NCBI RefSeq assembly: GCF_009792295.1
Contig: NZ_CP039934.1
Span: 2,004,501-2,068,500 of the forward strand
Source of the DNA: Myroides fluvii
Lineage (GTDB): Bacteria; Bacteroidota; Bacteroidia; Flavobacteriales; Flavobacteriaceae
DNA length: 64,000 nt
Direction: 5' to 3'
Shown: positions 15,865-25,048 of the stretch, piece by piece
Layout of the letters: every line of letters starts with the position of its first letter
Numbering within the stretch: position 1 is the stretch's first letter
Program-made: the position numbers and the translations under genes
Notes under the pieces: generated by a model
What the model was told of the DNA's origin: nothing
The model's input: only the letters and a program-made list of their open reading frames with translations
Databases searched by the model: none

Positions 15865-18183
15865 ATGCTATTTATTATTTTACTCACTTTTGTACTAGCT
15901 TTTAGTACGCTTTTTTTGAAGGGGTTAGGACGTTCTAAGTTTACAGGATTATTAACTTTAATACCATTAAGTCTTTTCATTTATTTTCTGTCTTATTTGC
16001 CAAAAATAAGATCAGGAAAGGAAGTCTTGCTTTTTAGAAATGAATGGGTGCCTTCTTTAGGTATCGCCTTTGACTTTAAATTAGATGGATTGTCCCTCTT
16101 ATTCTCCTTGCTAATCACAGGAATCGGAGCACTCGTGTATTGGTATGCTTCCTACTATCTCAAAGGACATATTTATATTCAGCGATTTTTTGCCTATCTC
16201 GGACTCTTCATGGGCGCTATGTTAGGCGTCGTTTTGTCAGATAACCTAATTTCCCTTTTTGTATTCTGGGAATTAACCAGTATTACTTCCTTCTTTCTTA
16301 TCGGGTTTAATAACGAAGATGAGGATTCGCGTAAAAGTGCACTATGGGCACTTGGAATTACGGGACTGGGAGGATTCTTTTTGCTCTCTTTCGCCGCTGT
16401 GGTGGGGAGTATAGCAGGTAGTTATTCCATTCATGAATTATTGACCCAATCGGACTTCTTAAAGGAACATGCTTCCTATGGGATATTGTTGTTCTTTTTA
16501 TTCATGGGAGCTTTTACCAAATCAGCCCAGTTTCCCTTTCATTTTTGGTTGCCAGGTGCAATGAAAGCGCCTACACCCGTTTCTGCTTATCTGCATTCAG
16601 CTACAATGGTGAAAGCAGGAATTTACCTTTTAGCGCGTTTTACGCCCGTTTTGGGTGATCATGTGTATTGGAATACCACTTTGCAGGTAATAGGGGGGGT
16701 AACTATGTTATTTGGAGCCATACACTCCGTGTTTCGAAAGGATATGAAAGGAATATTAGCTTATACGACAATTTCGGCCTTGGGTATGATTGTCTTTTTA
16801 CTTGGAGTAGGGTCGGAAAAGGCCATTTACGCCGCTAGTATTTTTATTCTAGTTCACGCCTTATACAAAGCAACGCTCTTTTTGGTCACAGGTACTGTAG
16901 ATCATCAAACACATACCCGTGATATAACGCAATTAGGTGGTTTGCGCAAAACAATGCCCGCTTTGGCTGGTGCTGCTCTGATCGCTGCTTTATCTAGTGC
17001 AGGGATTCCGTTGACTTTTGGATTTATAGGAAAAGAGATTATTTACGATGCAACCTATACCTATCCCATTAATCAATGGGCACTAGTCTTTACTGGGGTA
17101 GCAGTGCTGACCAATGTTTTTCTAAGTGCTGCTGGTTTTCTTGTAGGAATTAAACCTTTTTTTGGAAAGGTAAAAGAAAGGTGTCAAGATGTGCCTAAAC
17201 CTTCTCTTCAAATGTGGTTACCCCCTGTGGTTTTATCCGTGTTAAGTCTTGTCTTTGGCGCATTACCTCAATTGGTAAATCAAGGTATTATCGCTTCGGT
17301 GGCAAGGGCAATAGGCGGCAAAACGATTGAGATGGAATTGGCTTTGTGGCATGGATTCAATGAAATCGTAGCGCTGAGTGGTGGAACAATTGTCTTGGGG
17401 ATTGCCTTGTACTTCGCTTTTAAAGGATATCAAAATTCACTCCGCATCGTTGCACGCTTTGACAGCCTGTCTCCTCAGCATATTTTTGGTTTTGTCGTGG
17501 AGAAATTTAGAACGTTTGCTTACGCTTATACGCGTTTGTTTCAAAGTGGGTATTTGCGTATTTACTTGATGGTCATCATTGTTTTCTTTATCGGCTTGGT
17601 AGGGTATAAATTATTCGCAGATGTTCCTTTGCGTGTCAACACAGAAGGACTGTCTGAATTTAGAATTTATGAATTAGTAGTCTTCTTAATTACAGTTATC
17701 GCTATTTTCTTTGCTATTAATACACCTTCTCGATTGTCGGCTATCGCCGCAACAGGAGTGGTAGGGTATTGCATTTGTTTGATTTTTGTATTCTACGGTG
17801 CCCCAGATTTAGCGATGACGCAATTTGCTATTGATACGCTAACGGTCGTTTTATTTGTCTTGGTTTTGTTTAAATTACCTGGTTTCTTAAAATTGAGTAA
17901 TCGAAAAATTCAATTCAGAGATGCAGTGGTTTCTATTGCTTTTGGAGGATTGATTTCACTCATAACGCTACAAGCATTGGTATCACCAGCAGACAAAGAA
18001 ATTAGCCGTTATTATGCAGAAAATGCCTATGTTTTAGCAAAAGGAAAAAACGTAGTCAATGTCATTCTCGTAGATTTTAGAGGTTTTGATACATTAATTG
18101 AGACTATAGTACTTTCAATCGCGGCATTAGGAGTATATGGTCTTTTAAAATATAGAACGAAGGATGAAGAAATATCAGAATAA
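15865..18183 (+). CDS. mnhA: Na+/H+ antiporter subunit A (MnhA/MrpA)
   Basis: Largest subunit of the multisubunit Mrp-type cation/proton antiporter in the inner membrane. The 772-residue, strongly hydrophobic protein has a NuoL-like part (about 1-480; conserved FVFWELTSITSFFLIGF, TKSAQFPFHFWLPGAM, SATMVKAGIYLLARF) and a C-terminal MrpA-specific part (from about 590, ending in the GAPDLAMTQFAIDTL and VDFRGFDTLIET segments). It is the first of seven contiguous genes, A to G. Its end overlaps mnhB by 20 nt. A weak TATATTTA element at 15814-15821 could be the promoter. Confidence 0.93.
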   Translation: MLFIILLTFVLAFSTLFLKGLGRSKFTGLLTLIPLSLFIYFLSYLPKIRSGKEVLLFRNEWVPSLGIAFDFKLDGLSLLFSLLITGIGALVYWYASYYLKGHIYIQRFFAYLGLFMGAMLGVVLSDNLISLFVFWELTSITSFFLIGFNNEDEDSRKSALWALGITGLGGFFLLSFAAVVGSIAGSYSIHELLTQSDFLKEHASYGILLFFLFMGAFTKSAQFPFHFWLPGAMKAPTPVSAYLHSATMVKAGIYLLARFTPVLGDHVYWNTTLQVIGGVTMLFGAIHSVFRKDMKGILAYTTISALGMIVFLLGVGSEKAIYAASIFILVHALYKATLFLVTGTVDHQTHTRDITQLGGLRKTMPALAGAALIAALSSAGIPLTFGFIGKEIIYDATYTYPINQWALVFTGVAVLTNVFLSAAGFLVGIKPFFGKVKERCQDVPKPSLQMWLPPVVLSVLSLVFGALPQLVNQGIIASVARAIGGKTIEMELALWHGFNEIVALSGGTIVLGIALYFAFKGYQNSLRIVARFDSLSPQHIFGFVVEKFRTFAYAYTRLFQSGYLRIYLMVIIVFFIGLVGYKLFADVPLRVNTEGLSEFRIYELVVFLITVIAIFFAINTPSRLSAIAATGVVGYCICLIFVFYGAPDLAMTQFAIDTLTVVLFVLVLFKLPGFLKLSNRKIQFRDAVVSIAFGGLISLITLQALVSPADKEISRYYAENAYVLAKGKNVVNVILVDFRGFDTLIETIVLSIAALGVYGLLKYRTKDEEISE

Positions 18184-18604
18184 ACACCACGTTTTAGATA
18201 CGACAATCTTGCGCACGGCAACAAATTATTTATTGCCTTTATTGATTCTGTTCTCCTTGTTTGTCTTGTTGAGAGGACATTATCTTTCAGGAGGAGGTTT
18301 TGTTGGAGGATTGATAGCTTCAATTGCCTTTGTTTTACACTCATTTGCCTATAGTACGAAACAAACCTTAGCCTTATTTCAGTTTTCGCCTATGCGTTTA
18401 ATCGGAATTGGTCTTTCGTTGTCTATATTCAGTGCATTAGTGCCTGTTTTTATTGGTTTACCCGTGATGACAGGTGTCTGGTTTGCCGAATCTGTAGCTG
18501 TCATTGGAGCGGTAGGAACTGCCCTGTTCTTTGATATTGGGGTGTATTTGGTTGTAATCGGAGTCGTTTTGACGATCCTCTTTACAATTGCAGAAAATGT
18601 TTAA
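18164..18604 (+). CDS. mnhB: Na+/H+ antiporter subunit B (MnhB)
   Basis: MnhB family membrane subunit of 146 residues with four hydrophobic segments. It has LRGHYLSGGGFVGGLIAS, the hallmark loop of the family. The ATG lies inside the last codons of mnhA (20-nt overlap), which suggests translational coupling; the overlap is not a frameshift, since both proteins are complete. Confidence 0.92.
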   Translation: MKKYQNKHHVLDTTILRTATNYLLPLLILFSLFVLLRGHYLSGGGFVGGLIASIAFVLHSFAYSTKQTLALFQFSPMRLIGIGLSLSIFSALVPVFIGLPVMTGVWFAESVAVIGAVGTALFFDIGVYLVVIGVVLTILFTIAENV

Positions 18605-18622
18605 TTAATTGGAAACATTGAA

Positions 18623-18976
18623 ATGGAATTATTACTCGTAGTTTTAGTAGGTATATTGTATTCTGCAGGCATTTATTTAATGTTTCGCAGAAGTATGGTG
18701 AAGTTACTCCTCGGATTGATGATGTTAGGCAACGGTGCCAATATCCTCATCTTTCTAATGGGAGAATTAACGAAAGGCAAAGCGCCAATTATTGACGAAG
18801 AACACACGCAATTTTTTGATGCTTATGCTGATCCTGTGCCTCAGGCACTGATCTTAACCGCAATTGTAATTAGTTTTGGTTTGACTGCTTTTGCTATTGT
18901 TTTATTGAACAAAGTATATAGTACAACCGGAACGGATGATTTAGATTCTCTTAATATTCAAGATTTAGATATATGA
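18623..18976 (+). CDS. mnhC: Na+/H+ antiporter subunit C (MnhC)
   Basis: NuoK-like small membrane subunit of 117 residues with three hydrophobic helices. LMMLGNGANILIF and DPVPQALILTAIVISFG match MnhC. The last codons overlap mnhD by 4 nt (ATGA), which favours coupled translation. Confidence 0.92.
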   Translation: MELLLVVLVGILYSAGIYLMFRRSMVKLLLGLMMLGNGANILIFLMGELTKGKAPIIDEEHTQFFDAYADPVPQALILTAIVISFGLTAFAIVLLNKVYSTTGTDDLDSLNIQDLDI

Positions 18977-20484
18977 TTTCAAACTTCATATTAGCGCCAA
19001 TTTTTGCTCATATGTTTACGGCGGTTGTGTTATTGTTTTTTTGGAAAAATGTAAAAATTCAAAAAATAATAAGTATCGTTGGTAATAGCATTGCTTTTTT
19101 GTTGTGTTGGAATTTATTTGCTGCAACTTGGGAACATGGCGCAATAACCTTGCAACTTGGAAGCTGGAAAGCTCCTTTTGGTATTACCTTCGTTGCGGAT
19201 ACACTAAGTGCCGTTATGGTACTGCTTACGGCCACAGTAGCTTTAGCTGTAGGAATTTACTCTACATCTGCGATCAATATAAGCCGAATCAAATACGGGT
19301 ATTTTATTATTTTCCACTTTCTAATCATGGGGCTTTTAGGAGCTTTCTTGACAGGCGATATCTTTAATTTATACGTTTGGTTTGAAGTCGTGATTATCTC
19401 CTCTTTTGTCTTGTTGACTCTAGGAGGAAAGAAAAGACAAATGGAGTCTGCCGTTAAATATGTCACCATGAACATGCTGGCCTCTACTATTTTCTTAACA
19501 GCTATCGGAATCCTTTACGGAATTACGGGAAGCTTGAATATAGCCGATTTGGCACATCAAGTCGCCATTGTTGAAAATAGAGGTTTAGTATCGGTAACCG
19601 CACTGTTGTTCTTTGTGGGATTTGGAATTAAATCGGCCGTATTTCCCATGTATTTCTGGTTGCCTTCCTCTTATCATACCCCACCTTCGGCCATTGGTGC
19701 TATTTTTGGTGGACTACTAACTAAAATGGGGGTCTACTCCATGTTTAGAGTGTTTACGATCGTATTCCAACCGGATGATTTTGTCTTAGGGGTTTTTGTG
19801 GTGATTGCTATCTTAACGATGATTAGTGGCGCATTGGGCGCAATTAATAAAAGGAATATCCGCCGTATCCTATCGTACTTTATTGTTTGTCATATCGGAT
19901 ACTTAATAGCCGGATTTGGCTTATATACAGAACTCGCTTTTGTAGGAGTTATCTTTTACTTAATCCACGATGTTATTGTGAAAAGTAACCTTTTTATGAT
20001 GAGTGGCTTGATACAGAAAATTAGAGAAACACAAGATATTAACCGATTAGGAGGATTGTATAAAGATTACCCTAAGCTTTCCATCTTGTTTGCTGTTATT
20101 CTGTTCTCTTTGGTTGGAATTCCACCATTATCTGGTTTTTGGCCTAAAATTATGTTGTTCCAAGAAGCGTTTAGATTAGAGCAATATGTGCTGTTGGGAA
20201 CACTCATATTTGCGAGTTTCGTAACGCTGTTTATCGTAGCGCGAATCTGGTCGGAAGTGTTTTGGAAAGATTTGCCTAAACCCAATAGTGAAGAAATTGA
20301 TCACTTTGCACCTTTTGTGAGTTCGGGAAAAGTAGCCTTGATTTTACCTGTAGCTGCCTTGGCCGGAGTATCTCTTTTTATTGGATTGAACGCCCCTTTA
20401 ATCTTTGAAGTTTCCGAGCGAGTGGCACATGAAATGATGAATCCTTCGATTTATATAGAATCAGTTTTACAGGGCATTAAATAA
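18973..20484 (+). CDS. mnhD: Na+/H+ antiporter subunit D (MnhD)
   Basis: NuoN/NuoL-like proton-channel subunit of 503 residues with about 14 membrane helices. Conserved features include FNLYVWFEVVIISSFVLLTLG, whose Glu lies in the helix typical of the antiporter-like family, and the FGIKSAVFPMYFWLP lysine helix. It is the fourth gene of the operon. Confidence 0.93.
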   Translation: MISNFILAPIFAHMFTAVVLLFFWKNVKIQKIISIVGNSIAFLLCWNLFAATWEHGAITLQLGSWKAPFGITFVADTLSAVMVLLTATVALAVGIYSTSAINISRIKYGYFIIFHFLIMGLLGAFLTGDIFNLYVWFEVVIISSFVLLTLGGKKRQMESAVKYVTMNMLASTIFLTAIGILYGITGSLNIADLAHQVAIVENRGLVSVTALLFFVGFGIKSAVFPMYFWLPSSYHTPPSAIGAIFGGLLTKMGVYSMFRVFTIVFQPDDFVLGVFVVIAILTMISGALGAINKRNIRRILSYFIVCHIGYLIAGFGLYTELAFVGVIFYLIHDVIVKSNLFMMSGLIQKIRETQDINRLGGLYKDYPKLSILFAVILFSLVGIPPLSGFWPKIMLFQEAFRLEQYVLLGTLIFASFVTLFIVARIWSEVFWKDLPKPNSEEIDHFAPFVSSGKVALILPVAALAGVSLFIGLNAPLIFEVSERVAHEMMNPSIYIESVLQGIK

Positions 20485-20492
20485 CGGAAAGT

Positions 20493-20978
20493 ATGCTGAA
20501 ATATTTTTTACTTAATATCTTATTGACCTTTGTCTGGGTTGCACTTACAGGACAATTAAACTACGCAAATTTCTTCTTTGGAGGAGTAGCGGGTTTCTTT
20601 ATTCTGTGGATGTTGACGAAAACCTCTTCCAATAAAGCTGACAAAGAATACTTTTATCGCGTACCTAAAATTATCGTCTTTATTTTTTACTTCTTTGTAG
20701 ATATGCTTCAAGCAAATCTGCAAGTGGCTATTGACGTAATTACACCAAATTATCATACTACACCGGGTATTATTAAATATGAAATTGATGCAAAAACAGA
20801 TTTCGAAATAACGATGTTAGCCAATATTATTGCACTTACACCTGGTACCATGGTAATCGATATTGCAGACGATAAAAGTCATATATTTATTCATACGATG
20901 TATCTGAAGGATAAAGACAAATTCATTCAGCGCATGAAAGAAAGAACCGAAAAGAAATTATTAGCTATTTTACGATGA
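20493..20978 (+). CDS. mnhE: Na+/H+ antiporter subunit E (MnhE)
   Basis: MnhE family, 161 residues: two or three N-terminal hydrophobic segments followed by a soluble C-terminal domain with the conserved LANIIALTPGT core and the HTMYLKD region. It is required for assembly of the Mrp complex in characterised bacteria. It overlaps mnhF by 4 nt. Confidence 0.9.
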   Translation: MLKYFLLNILLTFVWVALTGQLNYANFFFGGVAGFFILWMLTKTSSNKADKEYFYRVPKIIVFIFYFFVDMLQANLQVAIDVITPNYHTTPGIIKYEIDAKTDFEITMLANIIALTPGTMVIDIADDKSHIFIHTMYLKDKDKFIQRMKERTEKKLLAILR

Positions 20979-21250
20979 CAGTAGAAACCTATTTGATATA
21001 TGTGGTCATGCCCATCATCAGTTTGTCCTTAATTTTAATCTTTATCCGATTTCTGAAAGGGCCCGCAGTGGTGGATCGTGTAGTGGCTATTGACTTACTC
21101 ATTACCGTAGGAGTTGGGTTTATTGGATTATTTAGTCTGATTACCAATAATCCTATATTTTTAGATGTGGCTGTAATCATGGCGCTAATCGCGTTTTTGA
21201 GTACCGTAGCCTTTTCGTTTTACTTAGATAAAAGAGAAAGAGATGACTGA
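20975..21250 (+). CDS. mnhF: Na+/H+ antiporter subunit F (MnhF)
   Basis: Small membrane subunit of 91 residues with three hydrophobic helices. The RFLKGPAVVDRVVAIDLL motif is diagnostic for MrpF. It overlaps mnhE by 4 nt and mnhG by 8 nt. Confidence 0.9.
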   Translation: MTVETYLIYVVMPIISLSLILIFIRFLKGPAVVDRVVAIDLLITVGVGFIGLFSLITNNPIFLDVAVIMALIAFLSTVAFSFYLDKRERDD

Positions 21251-21647
21251 TATACTAATCATGATTTTGAGTACACTGGGGGCTATTTTTATTTTAATCG
21301 CTTCTATCGGTATTTTTAGAATGCCCGATTTTTATACGCGATTATCTATTACGATTAAAGCCGCAACCCTGGGTATTGGTTGTATTCTTGGTGCCGCGGC
21401 TATTCACTTTTCTGAATTTTCAATTACCACCAAAGTATTTGCCATTGTTTTTTTCTTGTTTATCACTTCGCCCGTAGCAGCATTTTTAATTGCTCGAACT
21501 GCGTATATGACGGGAATCAAGTTGTGGAACAAATCAGTTATCGATGAGTTGAAAGATCGTTATGGTTTTGATGAATCTTGTGAAGAAGAAGACAAAACAA
21601 CGTGTACACATACAAATACCAATAAAAATGAAGAAGAGAAAGATTAA
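21243..21647 (+). CDS. mnhG: Na+/H+ antiporter subunit G (MnhG)
   Basis: MnhG family, 134 residues, three hydrophobic helices with GIFRMPDFYTRLSITIKAATLG, the family signature, then an unusually polar acidic tail (DESCEEEDKTTCTHTNTNKNE) with two Cys. It completes the A-G set, so the complex should be functional for Na+ and pH homeostasis. Confidence 0.9.
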   Translation: MTDILIMILSTLGAIFILIASIGIFRMPDFYTRLSITIKAATLGIGCILGAAAIHFSEFSITTKVFAIVFFLFITSPVAAFLIARTAYMTGIKLWNKSVIDELKDRYGFDESCEEEDKTTCTHTNTNKNEEEKD

Positions 21648-21700
21648 TTATTTTGTTTATTCAAGTATCTTCGCAAACTAAGTAACATACTATTATAATT

Positions 21701-23857
21701 ATGAAAAAAATCGTTTTATTACTGACTGCATTTTTACTTATTGCGCCTGTTAAATTAAAGGCAGACGAGGGAATGTGGTTTTTAATGTTCATTGAGCGTT
21801 TGAATCAACGCGATATGGAGAAAATGGGATTACAGCTAACTGCTGAAGAAATTTACAGCATTAATAATCATTCATTAAAAGATGCAATTGTGCAGTTTGA
21901 TGGTGGATGTACAGCAGAGATAATCTCAAATCAAGGATTGGTTTTGACAAACCACCACTGTGGGTATGATAAGATTGCAAACTTGTCTACACCAGAAGAT
22001 GATATTTTAACTAACGGATTCTGGGCAAAAGATAAGGAAACAGAAAGACCAGCAAAAGGGTTGTCTGTTCGTTTCTTCGTGCGTATGGATGATGTAACAA
22101 AACGCATCATGAGCGTGGTAAATGATAAGATGACTGAAGGAGAAAGAGAAAAATTAATCAACCAAGAAATTGCTAAGATTCAAGCTGAAAATGACGGAGA
22201 TGGAAGATATACAGTTTCGGTGAAATCGTTTTTCCAAGGTAATGAGTACTACTATTTCGTATATGAAGATTACAATGATGTGCGTTTAGTTGGAACACCT
22301 CCAAATAGCATTGGAAAATTTGGTGGGGATACGGATAACTGGGAGTGGCCACGTCATACAGGTGATTTCTCTATGTTCCGTGTATACACAGATAAAAATG
22401 GAAACCCTGCTGAGTATAGCGCAACTAACGTTCCGATGAAGCCGAAACACGCTTTACCTGTTTCTATCGCTGGAATTAAAGAAGGAGACTTCTCTATGAT
22501 TTTAGGATACCCAGGTAGAACAAATCGTTGGATGCCTGCACAAGGAGTAGAGCAAAATATTAAGTTCGCTTACCCTGCTTGGGTAGAAGGTTCAAAATTA
22601 GGAATGGATGTAATGAAAAAACACATGTCTAATGATGATGCCGTGCGTTTAAATTATGCTTCAAAATATGCCGGAGTAGCAAACTACTGGAAAAATAGAC
22701 AAGGGATGATTGATGCTTTAAATCAGCATCAAACAGTTGCAACGAAAACTGCAGCGGAAAAAGAATTCCAAAAATGGGCCAATAAAAAAGAAAATAAAGC
22801 AAAATACGGAGACGTAATTAGCGATATTAATGCATTCTATGCTGCAACTAATACAAAAGCACGTCATGATAATTACTTGATGACGATGTTGCGTACTTCT
22901 GCAATGGCTGCTACTCCATACCGTTTATCAGGTGGCATGGAAGCTTACGCTATGGGAGATGAAAAGAAAAGAAAAGAAATGCACGATGATTTTATTGCTT
23001 ATGTAAATGAAATGTACGACGGGCAAAATGAAGCGTTAGAAAAAGAAATGCTAGCGAAGCAATTAATGCTGTATGCTGCTAAATCGGAAGGTTATGCAAT
23101 TGCTCCTTATATTGAAGTGTTGAAAAAAGACTACAATGGTGATTTTAATAAATACGTTGAAGAAGCATTTAAACAGAGTGTATTTGCAAATAAAGAACGC
23201 GTATTAGCCTTTATTGAAAACCCTAAAGGAGTAACAATTTCCAAAGATCCATTATTGAAACTTTCTGTTGCTATTATGGAACAGTACAGAGCGAAAAGTG
23301 ATGAATTGGCAAAATTAGAAGATAAATACCAAAAAGCATATCGTTTGTTTGTTGATGGAGTTGTCAAGAGTAATCCAACAGGGAAATACTATCCAGATGC
23401 TAACTCAACATTGCGTTTAACCTACGGTACGGTAAAAGGGTTACCAAGAGGAGAAAAAGTAAATGATGCAAAAGAAAATTGGTATACTACATTAAAAGGG
23501 ACTGTAGCAAAACACGTACCTGGTGATGAAGAATTTGACGTACCAACAAAATTAATCGAATTAGAAAAAACTCGTGATTACGGAATGTATGCAGATAAAG
23601 AAGGACATCTACCTGTAAACTTTTTGACAAATCACGATATTACAGGAGGTAACTCAGGTTCACCTGTATTAAATGGAAAAGGAGAGTTAATCGGTTTAGC
23701 TTTTGATGGAAATATTGAAGCAATGGCAGGTGATGTAATTTACGACCCAGCTTTGCAAAGAACAATTAACGTCGATATTCGTTATGTACTGTTTGTCATT
23801 GATAAGTTTGCTGATGCAAAACACCTTATTGAAGAGATGAACATTGTTAGAAAATAA
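21701..23857 (+). CDS. S46 family dipeptidyl-peptidase (DPP7-type)
   Basis: Exported serine dipeptidyl-peptidase of 718 residues with a signal peptide (first ~22 residues). The catalytic His is in TNHHCGYD (His85-His86, probably 86), the Asp in the RHTGDF segment, and the nucleophile Ser652 in GGNSGSP. The residue in FDGN (Gly670) corresponds to the Gly seen in DPP7, which prefers hydrophobic P1, rather than the Arg of the Asp/Glu-specific DPP11; this specificity call is inference. It probably takes part in periplasmic peptide use. It has its own terminator and is 53 nt from mnhG. Confidence 0.9.
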   Translation: MKKIVLLLTAFLLIAPVKLKADEGMWFLMFIERLNQRDMEKMGLQLTAEEIYSINNHSLKDAIVQFDGGCTAEIISNQGLVLTNHHCGYDKIANLSTPEDDILTNGFWAKDKETERPAKGLSVRFFVRMDDVTKRIMSVVNDKMTEGEREKLINQEIAKIQAENDGDGRYTVSVKSFFQGNEYYYFVYEDYNDVRLVGTPPNSIGKFGGDTDNWEWPRHTGDFSMFRVYTDKNGNPAEYSATNVPMKPKHALPVSIAGIKEGDFSMILGYPGRTNRWMPAQGVEQNIKFAYPAWVEGSKLGMDVMKKHMSNDDAVRLNYASKYAGVANYWKNRQGMIDALNQHQTVATKTAAEKEFQKWANKKENKAKYGDVISDINAFYAATNTKARHDNYLMTMLRTSAMAATPYRLSGGMEAYAMGDEKKRKEMHDDFIAYVNEMYDGQNEALEKEMLAKQLMLYAAKSEGYAIAPYIEVLKKDYNGDFNKYVEEAFKQSVFANKERVLAFIENPKGVTISKDPLLKLSVAIMEQYRAKSDELAKLEDKYQKAYRLFVDGVVKSNPTGKYYPDANSTLRLTYGTVKGLPRGEKVNDAKENWYTTLKGTVAKHVPGDEEFDVPTKLIELEKTRDYGMYADKEGHLPVNFLTNHDITGGNSGSPVLNGKGELIGLAFDGNIEAMAGDVIYDPALQRTINVDIRYVLFVIDKFADAKHLIEEMNIVRK

Positions 23858-23865
23858 GAATAAAA

Positions 23866-23902
23866 AAAAAGTAGCAAACCCAGGTTTGCTACTTTTTTTT
23901 TT
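23866..23902 (+). terminator. terminator of the S46 peptidase gene
   Basis: AGTAGCAAACC (23870-23880) pairs with GGTTTGCTACT (23883-23893), flanked by nine A and a run of T. Confidence 0.85.
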
Positions 23903-23922
23903 TCCTCAAATGATGAGGGTAT

Positions 23923-23960
23923 AAAAAAACAGCTTGCATTAATTTGCAAGCTGTTTTTTT
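23923..23960 (-). terminator. terminator of the small membrane-protein pair
   Basis: ACAGCTTGCA (23929-23938) pairs with TGCAAGCTGT (23945-23954), flanked by A7 and T7. It overlaps the stop codon of the minus-strand gene ending at 23959. Confidence 0.8.
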
Positions 23961-24339
23961 ATAATCTTATATCCAATCCTAACAGAGGTAGAAAAGCATA
24001 TAAAAAGAAGATACAGAGTATAATAATGTCGATAATTACTATTTTGTTGCTGTGAAGAGTAGAAGGTAATACAAGTAATATTCCCCTTGAAACGCCTACA
24101 TAAACAAAAAAGAAAAATATCGAATAACTATAGGGATTAATCAAATTGTCTTCTCCTTTAAGCAGTGTCATAAAATCTCGGGTTAATCCCCTACTTCTAC
24201 AGAGTACATCAGGTAATCCTTCGCAAGCGGAACGAATACTTAACGCGGTTGAGGTTGTTGAAGTAAGAAAGAAAATATATCCAAACAAACACAACATCAA
24301 AACGAAAAAAATCCCATTGATAATCCTGTAATTTGACAC
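23959..24339 (-). CDS. hypothetical membrane protein, 126 aa
   Basis: I do not recognise this protein. It has about four hydrophobic segments (residues about 7-25, 72-90, 100-120 and a weaker one), and a polar region around 30-60 with two Cys (SACEGLPDVLCRSRGL) that may form a disulphide on the outer side. It starts 3 nt after the DUF4190-like gene on the same strand, so the two are probably co-transcribed and act together. Confidence 0.6.
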   Translation of the reverse strand: MSNYRIINGIFFVLMLCLFGYIFFLTSTTSTALSIRSACEGLPDVLCRSRGLTRDFMTLLKGEDNLINPYSYSIFFFFVYVGVSRGILLVLPSTLHSNKIVIIDIIILCIFFLYAFLPLLGLDIRL

Positions 24340-24342
24340 GCT

Positions 24343-24783
24343 TTATTCCGTTACTTGTTCTTCTATAAAAAGAGTTTCACCTTGATCTTGAAGAGAATCT
24401 TCTTCCTCTTCTTCGTAGTATTCATACTCTTGGTTATTCATTTTGTCTAGTTCTTTCTGAGCATCATCAATGTTCTTGATTGCTGCTGTTGTAACAGAAG
24501 CAAACAGAAGTCCCCAAAGCAGAATAATAGCAAAACTAATACTTCCAAGAACAAGGCCTGCAATTCCTAAACCTTTAGATTCATTGTGTTTTTTTGCACT
24601 AGAAATAGCTAAGATTCCCAATACAATGGCAGCTACTGAAACAATGATAGCAATCATTCCAAAGCACGGAATGAAAGAGGCTGGTAAACCTATAATACCA
24701 GAAACAAGAGCTAAAATACCTAAAACTTGTGTGTTATTACCACTTTTCTGCTGTGGTAATGGTGGTGGAGTGTAATTGTCCAT
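24343..24783 (-). CDS. DUF4190-like membrane protein
   Basis: 146 residues: a proline-rich start (MDNYTPPPLPQQK), two glycine-rich hydrophobic hairpin segments (about 20-60 and 70-98, with SAKKHNESKGLGIAGLVLG between them), then a charged C-terminal tail with an acidic patch (YEYYEEEEEDS). This layout is that of DUF4190-type proteins, whose function is unknown. It pairs with the membrane protein downstream. No recognisable enzyme motif. Confidence 0.65.
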   Translation of the reverse strand: MDNYTPPPLPQQKSGNNTQVLGILALVSGIIGLPASFIPCFGMIAIIVSVAAIVLGILAISSAKKHNESKGLGIAGLVLGSISFAIILLWGLLFASVTTAAIKNIDDAQKELDKMNNQEYEYYEEEEEDSLQDQGETLFIEEQVTE

Positions 24784-25048
24784 AGGGCGATTTTTTAATA
24801 AAATTTTGACGAAAATACGATATATTTTCTCTTAAAAGTTAATCAAATATTAAAAATGATGTGTTGTAGGACTATTTAATTAGACTATTCTAGTGTTTAA
24901 ATAAGAAAATGAAGCATTTAACTTGTGAAAAATAATCAAAAATATTCCTCTTTTTTTCTAGGTGCATTGCACAAAGTATCCTGTTATTTCTAGTAATAAA
25001 ATTGTAATTTTAACGCCAATTACAAATCGATTTTAAATAGATAAAATA

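Noticed and set aside
18164..18183. Possible frameshift where mnhA and mnhB overlap
   Set aside because: Both proteins are full length with intact family motifs; a 20-nt overlap is normal translational coupling.
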